From Protonemura montana (taxonomy: Eukaryota > Arthropoda > Insecta > Plecoptera > Nemouridae), in contig OX387602.1 in assembly GCA_947568835.1 (NCBI GenBank), positions 5,364,570 through 5,428,569 of the forward strand: a stretch of 64,000 nucleotides of DNA, written 5' to 3'. Below are positions 11,552-25,300 of the stretch, one piece after another. Positions within the stretch are counted from its first letter, which is position 1, and each line of letters begins with the position of its first letter. The notes under the pieces are model-generated. The model searched no databases, was not told the origin of the DNA, and saw nothing but the letters and a program-made list of their open reading frames with translations. Made by a program: the position numbers and the translations under genes.

Positions 11552-14500
11552 TCACCGCGAAAGAGAGTGCGAGCGTTCGCGCGACTCGTCGTTAGTACGG
11601 GCTTCTGTAAGCCGCTGGTGCGCAGGGATCTTGTCAAAGAATGGATGCTGGAGTGCCTCCGAGAGCAAAATCCGACTCGAGGGCTCGTATTCTAGCATGC
11701 GGGCCACTAGGTCGAACAGGTTACGGTGGTCTTCATCCTCGCTGTTCTGGTAGCGCTGCAAAATGAAACAGTGTTCAAGAACAGGTATGTCGTAAGGATA
11801 AGAATTTCAGTATGTTGTGACGTGTCCTTGACTGACGGGCCAGTGCCATTTGCTTCCAGCCTCTGGTCTCCCTGAGTACGTCAGTCACTCAACACTACAA
11901 AGTATCTCTGGTCACTGTCTATTTCTAGTAATATACATGCCATTAAAACCTTGAGTCAAAAATTGTATTGCTTTGCTACTTTACAGTTTTTTGCAATATC
12001 CAAATAGGTTCCATCACTCAGGCAACTCTCTTTTAAATGAATGAAATCATTAACTGGTTAATTGTTTAAAATGTTGAAAAGGACTTTAAAAAAGATGTAG
12101 AAGTACTACATCGTGGAACTTACGCGCAGTGGCTTGCAGTTCTCCCGCACATAGCGGCCCGCTGAGCTCTTCTCCTCCCAGTCTAGTTTCCCGTGATAAA
12201 AGTACTTGGTTTTTGTCTTTCGTGCCATTCTACCAAGCAAAAAAATACATATAAATCAGTGGGATTTTTCTAATTCGCAGTATCTAATACCATTATTTTA
12301 AACAAATCTTTACGTTTTAAGACCCAAGTGGTCACCACCTAAATTTCTTCTCTGAAACATGATAAAACTAAAAACTGATAAGGTTGACTTATCAGCAAAT
12401 TTGCAAAAAGTTGTCAAAGTTGTCAAAGTTATTCATTTAGCACTGCTTTAGCACAACATTAGTTAAGTTTGGTGTTCTTAACAAGGACTGCCATTTCAAA
12501 TGCACAAAATAACATTTAGGTAAGTGAATGTAGTCTCAGAAATGAAACTAAAGAATTTAAGTAAAGGGCTGACTGAAGGGACAAGGCAGAAGAGCCTTGA
12601 GAAAAAAAGACGTTTGAAGGGGCAAGACAAAAGATACGAGATTGGTTGCACGTAGGCAAGAGCTGCACACACCTGTACGGGATGGTGCCCAGGATGCGCT
12701 CCATCATGGCCAGGTGCTCGCGGTTGTCATGCGTCTGAAACAGCGTGATGCCGAGGTACAGCTCGAACACGATGCACCCGATGGACCACACGTCGCACGG
12801 CTGAGCCCAGCCCAGTTCTGCAAGAAAGCACCGGTCAGTAAAGATTGTCGGGAAACCTGACTGTATCTACGTAACCTACATTGTTGCTTTGGAGTGGACT
12901 CTGACACAGCTGGTTGATTGAAATAAAAATCTATTTCATTTTATAGTTGAGCTGATGAGCATTTCCAAACAGACCAGAAAACAGATGTTTAGGAATCAAA
13001 TGTAAATGCTCTGTTTGCTTGCTACCTATTTTTTTTTCAATTGGATTTTAACTCTAATGCACTTTTTGTAGACCATGAAAGACAGAGAAGATATCTAACA
13101 AATAGGTTGCTTATTATCAAATAACTCAGAGGTCAGAATCTATGTTGAATCTATTATCAACTGCACCGTAAGCAGAGAGCTGCTGGTGGTGGCAGTACAT
13201 ACCAAGGATGACTTCTGGCGCCCGATAGTGGCGCGTGGAAACAATTGTGCTATGATGCTCGTTGTCAAAAGTGGCGCTACCGAAGTCAATCAGACGTACA
13301 TCTGTCTTCTTCACACGCCTTACATCTCGCTTCTGGAACAGTGACTGGCCAATGTTAAACATGTCAAACAGGATAGGGAAGCCATTCCAGTTTCTTTACC
13401 TATTCTTAGCTCAAGTCAGGTACCTTTTATCTAAATACTAAAAAAAAAACTTACAAATTAAGCTGCAACCAGCATGCAATAAAAAAAGAACAAATGCAAG
13501 CTAGCAGTAGTTTCATAATGCCAGTCTCAAAAGAGTGACTGGACTTGACACACAATAAAATATTCTATTGCAACTTCTACAAATCCTAACTGAAGCAATT
13601 GTAACACCTCCAGTTACAAACTTGACAAACAGCTGTACAGGAGAAAGTTGCTTAGGAATTTTGAAGCCTGTTGCAAATGCCATACTCGGCACACAACACC
13701 CACCAAAGCTAAGTAACAAAATCAGCCATAGAAAAAGAAAGATGTGAAATCACATCGATAGCTTTTTCTACCAATATGGGATAGTTGCCAGGGTGCAAAT
13801 CGCACCTGAAATACCTTTTTGCTGTTGTACGAGATGTCAAAGTCCGAGTCCACGAACAAGATGTTCTCTGGCTTGAGATCGGTGTGTGTCAGCTGGTTCT
13901 CATGCAGGAACTGCACCGAGTAGCACAGCTGATAGGCCATATGTCGCACGGCCTCTAGGGGGTAGGGCTGGTAGCTGTTGTCTTTCTGTTGGCACAGTTG
14001 GAACAATTACCTTAAACTCCTATAGCCACTTTAATCAATTGATCCAAAAGCGAGCAAGCGTCATTATAAATGGCAGATTAAGTATCGCAATGTATCACAC
14101 TTTGTACCACCTGTTTTCAATGTCACTTATTATGGATTACAATTGGCAGGGCAGCTTATATCGATTAAATAATATATACATTAGAAAGGATAACACAGCC
14201 ACAGCCAACCTCACAGCCAAGTCAGGCTAAAAGCTGTACTTATAAAAGTTAGTTCTCTTGAAAAACTGCAGTAATTTTACTGTATATGTTGCACGTAACG
14301 GAGACCAAGATATGTACATGAACAGAAACTGGTACTATGATAGAACATGCCTTTTCTTCTAGGCTAATTATTTTAAATCACAGATCATTATAGGACTGTA
14401 TTTAATTTACATAAAAAACAGCCTAAAAACAACTCAGATATACACAAATAAACTAGATTAAAAAAACTGCAACCCCATAAATGATGAAGTGTAGATGTTT

Positions 14501-17500
14501 AGCTGTCCTCCACAGTGATTCGATTTATAATGGCTAAATCAGAGTCAATGTCCAAAATTCTATTCACACTCAAAGGGAGACGTTTGTTGCAGGTAACGGA
14601 GACCGAGCTGTGTACAAAGACACTAACTGGTACTATGAAAGTACATGCCGTTTTTTATAGGCTGGTTCTTAAAAACCACAAATTACCGTGTAATTTGCAT
14701 TTACGCTATAACCAGCCAGAAGCAACTCGAAAATCTCAAGTCAGTTGGAAACGAAGAGGCCAAGCAAAGACAGTTAACAAAACTGTTAAGACTTCTCAAC
14801 ATTTTCTATCACAAACATTTGCAACAGATGATGTAGCAAGCAACGGAGACCGAGCAGTGTATGTTAACACTAACTGGTACTATGAAAGTGCATGCCATTT
14901 AATCTCGGCTGTATTGGAGAAACAACAGATCATTGGAAAATCTGATTTTCATATGAATACATAACAGCCAAATTCAAAGATGTGCAGAGTTTGAGATCTG
15001 AGTCAGTAAGAGTTTAAATTTGATAAGTATTAATGTAGGTAGATATTTTTGAAGTAATGGAGACCCAGCTAAACAGTGTAGAAATTTGCAATAGATGATG
15101 TAGCAAGCAACGGAGACCGAGCAGTGTATGTTAACACTAACTGGTACTATGAAAGTGCATGCCATTTTCTCTTGGCTGTATTGACGAAACAACAGATCAT
15201 CGGAAAATCTGCTTTTCATATGAATACAAAACAGCCAAATTCAAATATGTGCAGAGTTTGAGACCAGAGTCGGTCTAGAGTTTTAATTTTAAAAGTATTA
15301 TATTGGTAGATATTGTTGCAAGTAATGGAGACCAAGCAGTGTACGTCAACACAAACTGGTGTTGTGTTCCACAAATCACTGGAAACTGAACGACCTACAA
15401 TCACATTTATCTTTATCTGCCAAAATTCTTCAAAGTGATAGGAAATTGAGAGTTAACTTACCAGAAAGTCGAAAACACTGAGCCCCAGCATTTCGAAGGC
15501 AATGCACACGTGCCCATGGTAGTCGAACCAGTCCAGCATTTTCACGCACAAACTGAAATATTGCGTAATCTTTAGTTCCACCTACTTTGCACATGGATTT
15601 GTTTCGAGACCGCAACCTGGAACTCACCGTCTGCCTTCAGGGTCCTTTGCGGCAATCTTCTCCAGCGCAGTTATCTCAAGTTTCGCTGCTTCCCTGTATT
15701 TCTCAACGTTCTTGATGATCTTCAGCGCCATACAGTAATCTCTACCAAAAACAAATTATACTGATTTTAGGTCATTGATATCGGCTGGAATTCAGGGTAT
15801 CCTACAAAAGGTTTTGTAACAACCCTGCAGGTACCACTACAAGATATCTAATCAAGCACAAGTGCAAGAATCCTAGTTGCAGCAATCTCAATTCGTCAGC
15901 ACTGCTGGTAGAATGGGCTAACAATAATTTCGTGAGTAAATAAATGGGTCATCTCACAGGAATTCTCATCTATATGTTACCAGGAATTGTAACAGAACTG
16001 GCTTTCTGTCGACATGGATATGATTAAGAGTTTAAGAGTACGAAGGGAGTGGGGGGGGGGGGGGGGGGGGGCAATAGCGAAGTCTTATTGTAATTACCTT
16101 TTCATGTCTCTAACTTTGACCACTTTTCCAAAGGTTCCTTCTCCAAGGGTGGCCAAGATTTTATCTGCAAATGAGATGAGTCAAGTTATAGCATACTGTT
16201 TCAAGTGTATAACCCTCCGAGTGTTCCCACACATGTCAAAAGTCATAAACTCATCTTGTCAACAAAGAAAAGAGAAAAGGGCTGCAAAACTTAAGTAAGC
16301 AGCAAGCGCAGCTAGTTTATGACTCCTGAATGGGTATTCCTCCCAGAAAGGTTACATCAACTGAGCACATCTCAAACTCATGGACAACACACTGTGGACT
16401 CTTGTCATTTACCATTATTAAGGGAAATTGTGGAAAACCAAACAGAATGTGTGAAGATGTTTTCAGTTTTTTTAGTTGGACATCACAGGGGCGGTTTCAG
16501 GCTTGTGTTTTTTTGTTGTTGTATATCAATGGTGGTAACGTTAACTCACAGCTGGTGGCCGAATGATCAGCTGGCAGAGAGGTTGTCCCTTCTTTCAGGC
16601 TAACATGCCGCCGATTACGCGCTGTACCTTAGGGCAGGGACCAAAGGAGAGCTGATGTTAGTTCTACTATATCTATTTTAGACGGCCATTGGAGGCCGTC
16701 AAACAAAAATAAAAACTTGGATGTGGAGGCATGTGAGAAGTGAATTCTTGGGGGAATTGGTAGTGGATTTGAAATTGAACCGTTTAACTTGTTGCAAATA
16801 AAACCAGATTGGTCCAATGATACAAATTAGGGGGCTATAAAAACAGTTGCCTTCAAACCGCCCTTGTAGTCAGTAAAGAATAGTCCCAAGCCATCATAAT
16901 ATTCATGCCAAAAAGCTAAAATGATGCTCATTTTTATACGACTTCCCTAAATGTCCAATTTTCCCCGATTTGTCCAGCGACAAGTAGATCTCCCCTAGTC
17001 CTAGTGGCTCTATCCCTTTGAAACTAAACGTATCAAAAATCTACTAGCAAGGTCATGCGCTTTAACTCTAATCTCGTCATAATCTCTCCCCGAATAAGGA
17101 AGCTGAAAGAGAAAAACATGGTTCATCAATCGCGGGCACTCTGCCTCGAATGTCCACAATTTCTTTATTTTTGTGTAAAAGAGGTAGGCGTTTGAACCCC
17201 CCAGTGTGAGTATATCTACTAAGTTTTATTCACGAACATCGGTCTTGCAGTACGTCGCCATGATGATAAATCAGATGCCCGTCTTCATCATCTTCCACCG
17301 ACTCTGTTCTCGAGCTCTGCAGAGTCAATCCGAGCAGACGAAGAGGAAGACATCATCATCGCGGTCCAGGCAGCGGCCAGTCCAGGGGCGACGACGAACG
17401 GAGGAATCGGTGTGTCCAAAAAGTCGACCGGGGGCGGACGGGGCAAGAGTGGCAGACGGCGGGCGTTGTCCATTCAGGATCACGCGCGGTTGATCACGAC

Positions 17501-19374
17501 GATACGATTCAGGACGAAGAGGAGGTGGTGCCAATTCATTGCAGCCAGCAATTCAAACCGAGTTGCGAGTCCAACAATCAAGAGAAAGAGGGGAGAGGGC
17601 AAATGTTTTGCCAGTCAACAAAATGCCAACAATTTTGCCACATGAATATATATAAAAAAAAATAGAGAACAAACAGCAGCAGTAGTAGCGTGTGTCAAGC
17701 TGGTGAACTTGAAGTTCCATCATTTGTTTCGGGGTGAAACGATTACTATCAGAGTGGTGGGGTGAAATTATTGACCGCTACTGACTGTCAAAATGGGCAA
17801 CAAATTATTGTGATAAATGACTAATTGAATGTTCTCAACATTTTAAAGTATTGCTGCACTTGTAGGTACTATAACTAAAGGACGACACGACTCTGCATGC
17901 TAGGGTGAGAGGAATTGGGACAAAGAGGACAGTTGCATCAGCGTAGTTAAATGTAGTCGCACACAAACGAGCACACTCTCGCACACACACATAGAAAGGA
18001 GTTGTTATTTTGTTAGTGTATCGTTGGGAGTCACAACATCGAGTGCTTCAAATTAGGGTTGCGGGATCGCACCGCTCAGTCCAGTCTCGGCACATTCTCG
18101 GGTTATAATTACGAACGAGCTCATTTCGGCTCACCTTGAACGCAAAACCAAATGCATCACGATGCATCACGTAAACCAACAGGAACATTTAAAGTGAGCA
18201 TCTAGTGCTGCGTCCCCAAGTCACTATCCCACGGCAACGGAACGAAAACGAGAAACACGCTCAAGCCGTTAGTCAGCAGCCACTTGGTATGTCACGGGAG
18301 GCAGCCGCAGGAGCGCGTCAAACGCCTACTTACGCCCTGCGTCGCTGTCGTCGACGCCGCTGTCGCTAGCAACGACGGGAACTTGTGTCGGTATTTGTTG
18401 GCTATCACACTCGTTGCCGTCGACACTTTGCTCGACGCCAAAGACACTTTGTTCGACGCCAACGACAACTTAGTGGACGCCGACAGCTTGGGCGCCGGTA
18501 CGGGCACGACCACGGCCTCGTCCTCCTTCTCCGCGGGCTTCGCGACGGCCAGCACAGCTGGAAACTTGCGACCATACTTGCTGGCGATCATCGCCGTCGG
18601 CGTGCGCTCTTCCTCGTGGTGGACGCCGCCTCCAAGTCGGCTGTACGCCTCGTCCATAGCCGAGTACTTCTGGATCAGGCTCTGGATGTCTTTGCGTCGC
18701 GCCTCGCGCTCCCTGGCGATAGGGTCATCGTCGTCGACCGGCGGCGGCGCCTGGTCCAGCACCGGGATCTCGACGGGGACCAGGCGCAGCCGGCGGTCGC
18801 TCAACTCGCTCTTGTCAGTGCGCAGCGGCCGCACGGGGCCCCTGCGCGTTTCAGACGGCAGCTGCGTGCGCGTCAGGAGGCGCTCGCCGTGACGGTACGG
18901 TGTTTTCTCGCGAGGGTTAACAGTCGTCACTGAGCCCCCCACGAACGGGTAGCTCTTCTCCGAGAGCATGGTCGCCGTGGTCGCGCTGCGGGCCAGAGGG
19001 TTGCCATTGCGCAGCGGCACCTTCTCGGGGCTCTTAGCGGGCTCAGCCGACGGGTCGCGACGTCGCGCATACTTGTCCAGCACCGACGAGTACTTGTCTT
19101 CCAGGCGAGACCGCGTGGCGCCGAGGCTGAGTGACTTATCTACGGCGTCGAGACGGCGTTGAGCACCGTTGGACACGCTGAGCGACGCATTGCGGTCGGA
19201 CGCTGTTGACGTACCGCGGACGCGCGTTGTCAGCCGCTGCAGGAGGCTGGAACACGACTCGGTGAACAGCTGGCTCACGCTTGTCGTCGACGACCGGGTG
19301 TACCGGGCACGACGGCTGCTGGCCGTCGGTGTCGGCGCCGCCGTCGACAAAGTGCTCGGCCGAGACGTAGCCAT
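11552..19374 (-). CDS. Doa: Doa/CLK kinase, alternative long N-terminal isoform, 715 aa
   Basis: A GC-rich 347-codon exon (18334-19374) starts with ATG at 19374, with an in-frame TGA 33 nt upstream. It ends at a perfect donor (CAGGGC|GTAAGT) in phase 0, exactly the phase needed to splice to 17238-17316; the remaining exons are those of the short isoform (2,148 nt in total). The extension is Ser/Ala/Arg-rich and probably mostly disordered. It carries two related motifs, [12 protein letters not shown] and [12 protein letters not shown], plus [13 protein letters not shown] and [11 protein letters not shown]. Drosophila Doa is known to make isoforms with different N-termini from alternative promoters, so this is the natural reading. 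The function of the extension is unknown; it could direct localisation or docking. The long reading frame, donor and phase are seen directly; assignment to Doa is inferred from splicing compatibility. Confidence 0.75.
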
Positions 19375-22300
19375 CGCCGGCCGAATGTTATGTCTTCTTC
19401 AAACACTCTTCCCGATCTGAATAACCTAATATTACTACGTAAACAGGTGACGACTACGACGCCGCGCACAGTGTTTTGAGGACGACGTCGGCGACGTTGC
19501 CGCGTCGCGCGCGCCTCTTGACCCTCATCTGATCAGAACGCCGCGAATGAATTCATCGACGCGTCAACAACATTTTGAGATCGGGCTCACCCGGCGACGT
19601 TGGCACAATTCTGTTCGATCTGATCGGAAGATGATTGAAATCCAACGTTGACATGCCTCACTCATCTATATCCGCCCAGCGATATGGCAACAGGGGCAAC
19701 CAGGGTTAATACTAAAGATACCCTGGCGAAGTTAGCCCGTGCGCTCCTGCCAAATACTGGCCCGACTATAAATACCGCGGCTCGAGTCGGGCTCGAGTCG
19801 GGAACGCGCAACGCAGTAATCGGCGTTCAATCTTTCGCCGGCCGATCTCGCCGAGCGAGCCGTCACGCGAATGACATCGCGCCGCGTATTTCGAGCAGCG
19901 TTACATCAGCAAGCCGCCAATAACATGCCGATCGCTCGGTCCACTTCTCCAGAGAGCGCGCGAGGTAGGTCGCCGAGCGTCCGAGCCCATTCCGAGCGCC
20001 GCAGCCGCATTTCACCCACTCGGCTCGCGGTGCCAATCAAAAAACGGGGGCGACGGGCGAATTGGGACAATGTCAGCACGTGGTCAGCGCTCTGCAGCCA
20101 GCTGGCACACGCGGGGGGGCCGAGCATCGCGAGTTGACCCGCGCTAGGCACGTTCGGTCCGTGGGGCAAGCGCGGTGCACTGCAGCACATGTCGCTTACA
20201 TATCGCATGTCGGCCGGTGCCGATCGCCAACACGGGCCGGGTTTCAATGCCAACTAGAGATTGCCAATCCGATTTGCATTAGGTGTCGGTTAAATGTAGA
20301 GGCAATCTTCCGCCAAGAGAAATCTCTGAACGCCGAGGCACGGGACGGTGCGCTCCCTTCGAGCAATTAGTCAAATTGCAATGACCTCATGGAGGCAGTG
20401 CCACACATGACGCAGTGCGACATTCGGAAACAATGTCGCCATTGTCGCACTCGACTTGCGTGGTGCCGACTCAGGGTCCCAACCGACTGCAAGCAGAATT
20501 GATTTGCTAGTCGCACCAGTCGCCCAATTTTGGTCGGGCAGACGGGCCAAAGCACTCGTGGTGACACACGAATTGAAAGCGTCAGGGAAACGCTTTTGGC
20601 ATGGCTATAAGGCGGCAGCAATTTGGCTAATGTACGCGGTGGCAGTATTTTTAACACAAAAATGTGTATTAAATCAAGGATGCACCGTAGAAGAGAGGCT
20701 AAATTTAAACTGCGCGACGCGGGAAAATAAACGATTTCCTCAACCTTGCCAGCCCATGTGCTTTCTAATGCGTAATTATCATATTTAGGTTGTCGCTCTT
20801 GTCCACAACAATGTAACAGATGGTGATAGACAGGCAACAATAAAGCACGAGGTCTTTGTGATGATATTCATGAATCAAAGAGATTATCGCGTCGATTGTG
20901 CGCGAGGATAAGTTCAATGCTGCACTGAGAAGACGCTGTACAGCAATCGAACGTGCACATGCGCAATTTATAAATTATTATTCCAAATATGGTGTTATTT
21001 TTGTTTGTACTCAACGAACCGGCTTCAAACAATCATTTCCTATTCTGACCTTATAAGCTGGCTGCATGCCCATGATAAACTGTCTCATATATATCTCCTT
21101 ACATTACAAAATGGCCTACTCTAGATTTTATTAAGCGCTATGCCTCCCGACCGTGTACGTCGCGATATTGCAAACTACGACGATTGTGAACGCTGTGAAC
21201 ACCGGCGGGAGCTTGCTGCAAAATGTTGAGAACTCGACTTGAAGCCCACGCAGGGTTGCCGCCAGTGGTCTGCGAGGATGCTGGCGATCCTGTCCTGGTC
21301 GTGGGCAATGCAATCGGCCTTGGTAGCAGTTGTACACCCCAACGAGCGACGTCATGCCGGCTTCGGCGCGGTGGCCATTGCCTGGCTTGTCTACGGTGTT
21401 ATCAGGTCCGGGTTATCACCGTGTTCTGTCGACCGATAGTAGTCATTGTCGGCAAGGTTCGTTCGGCGAGCTCGAGGGGAGCGAGGTTTGGCAGGAGAGG
21501 AGTGGTCACGACGTCCAAACACCGGGTCAAACGTCAACAGATGTCAACGAGGCGAGCACGCCGCGTTGATAGGTCGCTCGGGCGTATGCGTCACGAACGG
21601 GAGCTACATCAGCGCTTGGAGTTTGCCTCTGTCGATTCGATTCTTGATGGAAATCTTACGAGTACTCGTCTCTCCTTTTCGGATTTCTTTCGTCGGCTCA
21701 TCAGTCGCAGTAAAAATAAGACAGCCGAAAGGTGTTATAAATAGCATCACTCAAAGGTTCATCGACTATGCGTGGAAACAACCCGGAATTAGTTAGCCAG
21801 TTGAAATGTGAAGTGCGGAATGGTTATTTACAACTTACAAGTATAGTTAGCAAGCGTCGGTTGAGGGGAAAAAACGACACGGCGGTTAGTAAGCTATTGG
21901 TCAGTTATTCTACACGAAAGGTCGTTAGTAGCGTATAGCGCGCTCCGAAGACGCCGTCGCCAGCGTTTCGTGGAAATATTGACCTCCGATCTGCTCGTCG
22001 TCGTCGTCGTCACATCGTACTCTATCACCTCGACTTCCGGCTCCGGCACATCGGCCGCCTCCGAGCAGAGCGCCGGCATCCAGGCCCAGGGCGACGCCGC
22101 CGCCGGGGGCGCCTCGACAACAGGCCACCAGGCCGACGACACGAGCGTCGCCTGCTGCGGCTGTCCCAGCGACAGGTCGCACACTTGCTGCTGCAACAGC
22201 TGATGCTGCAGACCAGCTTGCTGGCAGTAGAGTCGTGGTTGCGGCGGTAGCAGCTCGATTGTCGCCTGGCAGTAGTCTCCGCCGCCGCCGTCTGCGCGCG

Positions 22301-25300
22301 CCCATCCGTGGTCCTCCATGGCCGCGCCCGCGCTTCCCTAGCTGCCGCGGCGAGCGATGCACTTCTCAGCTGGGATGCGTGGAAGTCACACGAGAGGCGA
22401 CGTCTACATTGCCGTCAGACCGTCGATTCGGAAGGCGCGATCGGTTTCGACACACGACTGTTGCAGACGTAGCGATGATTTCATTGCCGCCGAAATCTAT
22501 TTCGATCCGCGTGCCGTCGATTCGTTTTGCCTGCGATCGGATTCGCGATCGCCTGCATTCACGATTACAGTGAACGCGCACAACAACCCATTGCCCATTT
22601 AAGTAGAATCTCGGACGGCGTCGAAAATGGCCGCCCGGAAGTGCAGCTGCACGAAAGTGTCGCAAGCCACGGTCGTCACTCGAGAGTCGAAACACCGGCG
22701 CGTGAATCACATGCCCGACGACGACGCACAATCGCACCGCGGCGTCGTCCGCATCGCACAATGGTCACGAAACCAAACAACGCGGAAGGGGGAGGGCGTC
22801 GAACGAAACGTCAGCTACATGGTAACGCGGCGTCTCCTCGCCGACGCGAGCACGTCGAGCTCGCTGCACACAACGACGCCTCCATCCCAGTGCACGCTCG
22901 GGGTTGCGACGCAGTCGATGACGCGGCGGCGTCGGAAATAGTCCTCGGACCGAAATAGCGCGGTAACGCACAGCGCGTGCACTGTGGTGGCCGCTAGCGC
23001 AACGATGCGCACGTGGTCGTGGCTCACGAGCTGCTGCGCGCCGCTAAGGGCATGACTGCGCACGCGAAGATTGGGTGCTGCGCGGTGGACAGCGCGACGG
23101 TCGTGATGGTGCGAGAGCGACTAACAGTAGCTAAACGAATGCAAATAGGCGAGCGAGTTGGTCACGCGGCGCGGGACAGTGACACGATGCGACCGTCGGC
23201 TGGAGACTCTCATGACCAGCGCTAATTACAAGCCGCGACGGAGCCGACAAGAGACCGCTGTCAGCAGCTGGTACGAAGTTCTCAGATCATGCGTTAACAA
23301 GGGGGAAAGGAACAGATAGCCTGTCAAAGAAGTAGGAACACAATTAGAAGGCGAGGAATCGTTTAAGGAATCAGCAAGTTATTAAGTGCAGCACACTCTA
23401 AATAAAATGTTGCAGAACATTTACAATGAACATTTCAATGACTTTAGCCCAATTCAGTAGGTAGTGAGCAGCGGTCTCTGTGTATAGCGCTGTGTACGGC
23501 GCAGTGTGCCTTCAGCGCGATATGTGTACTTGTTCCATCCTAGCAGGGCGACCGTAGTGTAAGTGTGATGATAGGCTGCTGAGAGGGTGACGATGTCACT
23601 CGCTGCCGGCGAACGAGGGGCCGGGGGAGAGACGGTAGCAAAGATTCGGACGCAGTGCGTCGGAGACTTACCGCACTCTCCGAGTACGAGCGTCGCCTCG
23701 AGGAGTCGGGCAACGAGGAGATGGCGACGATGTGTCGCTCTCGATGCCCGCCGCCACCGCCGCCGCCGCCGCGGTGCCTTTCGCGGTCGCTGCGCTCGCT
23801 GCGATGCTGCTGGCGTCGGTGCTTGTCCGACGTCGGCGAGCGTCGATGACTGCGCTTGTAGCGACGCTCGGTCGACGTCCCTCGCTCGTGCTGCCGCGAC
23901 CGCTGCGCACGTTCGCTGCTGCTGTGGACATGCGTGACACGCTCGTTCCTCAATCACTGGTGCCGGTGGGAGTCGCAGGCGTCGGTCGGTACCCCGAATG
24001 TGGTACTGGCTCAGACGGTTTGGGAACAAATGGTTCTGGGATCGCATGCTGCTGAAGGAAGCGTGCGAAGGCGCTAGGGTTTTTTTTTTATATAAGTTGT
24101 CTTGAATAAGTACCATTAAGAATTAAATCCAGTTCAAACTCCCTTAACAAAGAATCCACTACCTCTTGATAAATATAGCAGCACGGGATTTGCAACCTCC
24201 CCCCCCCCACCCCTCGCAACGAATCTGTCTCCCTTAATTGTCTATAGACCCTGCAGCCTCCCGATGAAATATATAATCTTGAACGTAACTTAAAATTGCA
24301 CTTATTTTACAAACAAGCAACTGTGTGGTTTCCATGCCGCGGACAAGAACATTGCAATATCAGTCTATAAGCTTATCTAGTGCGACGTTAATCACCACTG
24401 TGAATAACGTGGTGAATAACGTGGAAGTGGGTAGTGTGGTAGTGGTCGGTTGTCGCAGCGCGAGTAAGCGCCCTATCTTTGACATGAATGATAACTTTGA
24501 ACCAGTAACGTCGATCGCAATGTATCCCCATGATCTGGAGCTAGCTGCAGTAATAACTGACTAGCTAGAGCAAGTGCATCATGAGCCTCTTGACAACCGA
24601 TAAAATAATGCGATAAAGATGCATTCATACAGATCGCAAAGCAAAGATCAAATAGTAACCAGTGTGGGCCTCTTAAACACTCTGTCATATAGCTTCTGTA
24701 GAGTACAGTGTCCTAAATCACCACGACTTATCGGATCACAGATGGTCATTAGGGCATCGCTGCGATACTCGATAATACAGAGATGATTTTCAGAGCGTCC
24801 TAAATCTGACTGGTGTTTACTCCGTGGCTTCGAATAGAGCACAAAAACACGCTACATGAACCACGCCAAGGTCACGGTGCAAAACAGCTTTCGATCTATG
24901 TCATATATATTAAACCAATCTGTCAGCTGGCAGACAGCTGAGTTTCGGGAGGAACATGTGGCAAGTGTCGCCGTTTTTTGCAACAGCGGCTTTGAATCTG
25001 AGGAGAGGTTTCAGACACAGCGATGCCGAGTCGAATTACCAGACCTTGTCACCTTAGCGATGCATTTCTTTAAGATTTCAAGGGATGATCGGTCATAACG
25101 AACACCTTATAGCTCTGAAATCCTCATCTTAAAACGAAATGAAGCATTGTTTTGGATAGATCGATGATCGATCGAAGCGGAATGTGAGGGGTCCTATTTG
25201 ATTCTGTATATTGTTGTTCGGCCTCAAGGGTAAACATGTCACTGGTACGAGCCTCGTCTACCATCTCCGAGATTCACTCAAAGATTGCTGACTAGCGACA

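Noticed and set aside
14515..14964. 149-codon plus-strand ORF
   Set aside because: Composed largely of the intronic repeat units; no domain, and the repeat explains the open frame.
17030..17110. Possible cassette exon after a TTTCTCTTTCAG acceptor in a kinase intron
   Set aside because: No good donor follows, and inclusion in the required phase gives an early stop; no family recognised.
18284..18892. 202-codon plus-strand ORF
   Set aside because: It lies antisense to the 347-codon kinase exon. The minus frame has a proper start, donor and phase; the plus frame is a GC-rich shadow.
23454..24116. 220-codon minus-strand ORF in another frame over the RS exon
   Set aside because: Its frame would leave the GTAAGT donor in the wrong phase for the shared kinase exon; the overlapping RS/His-rich frame fits in phase and resembles CLK N-termini.
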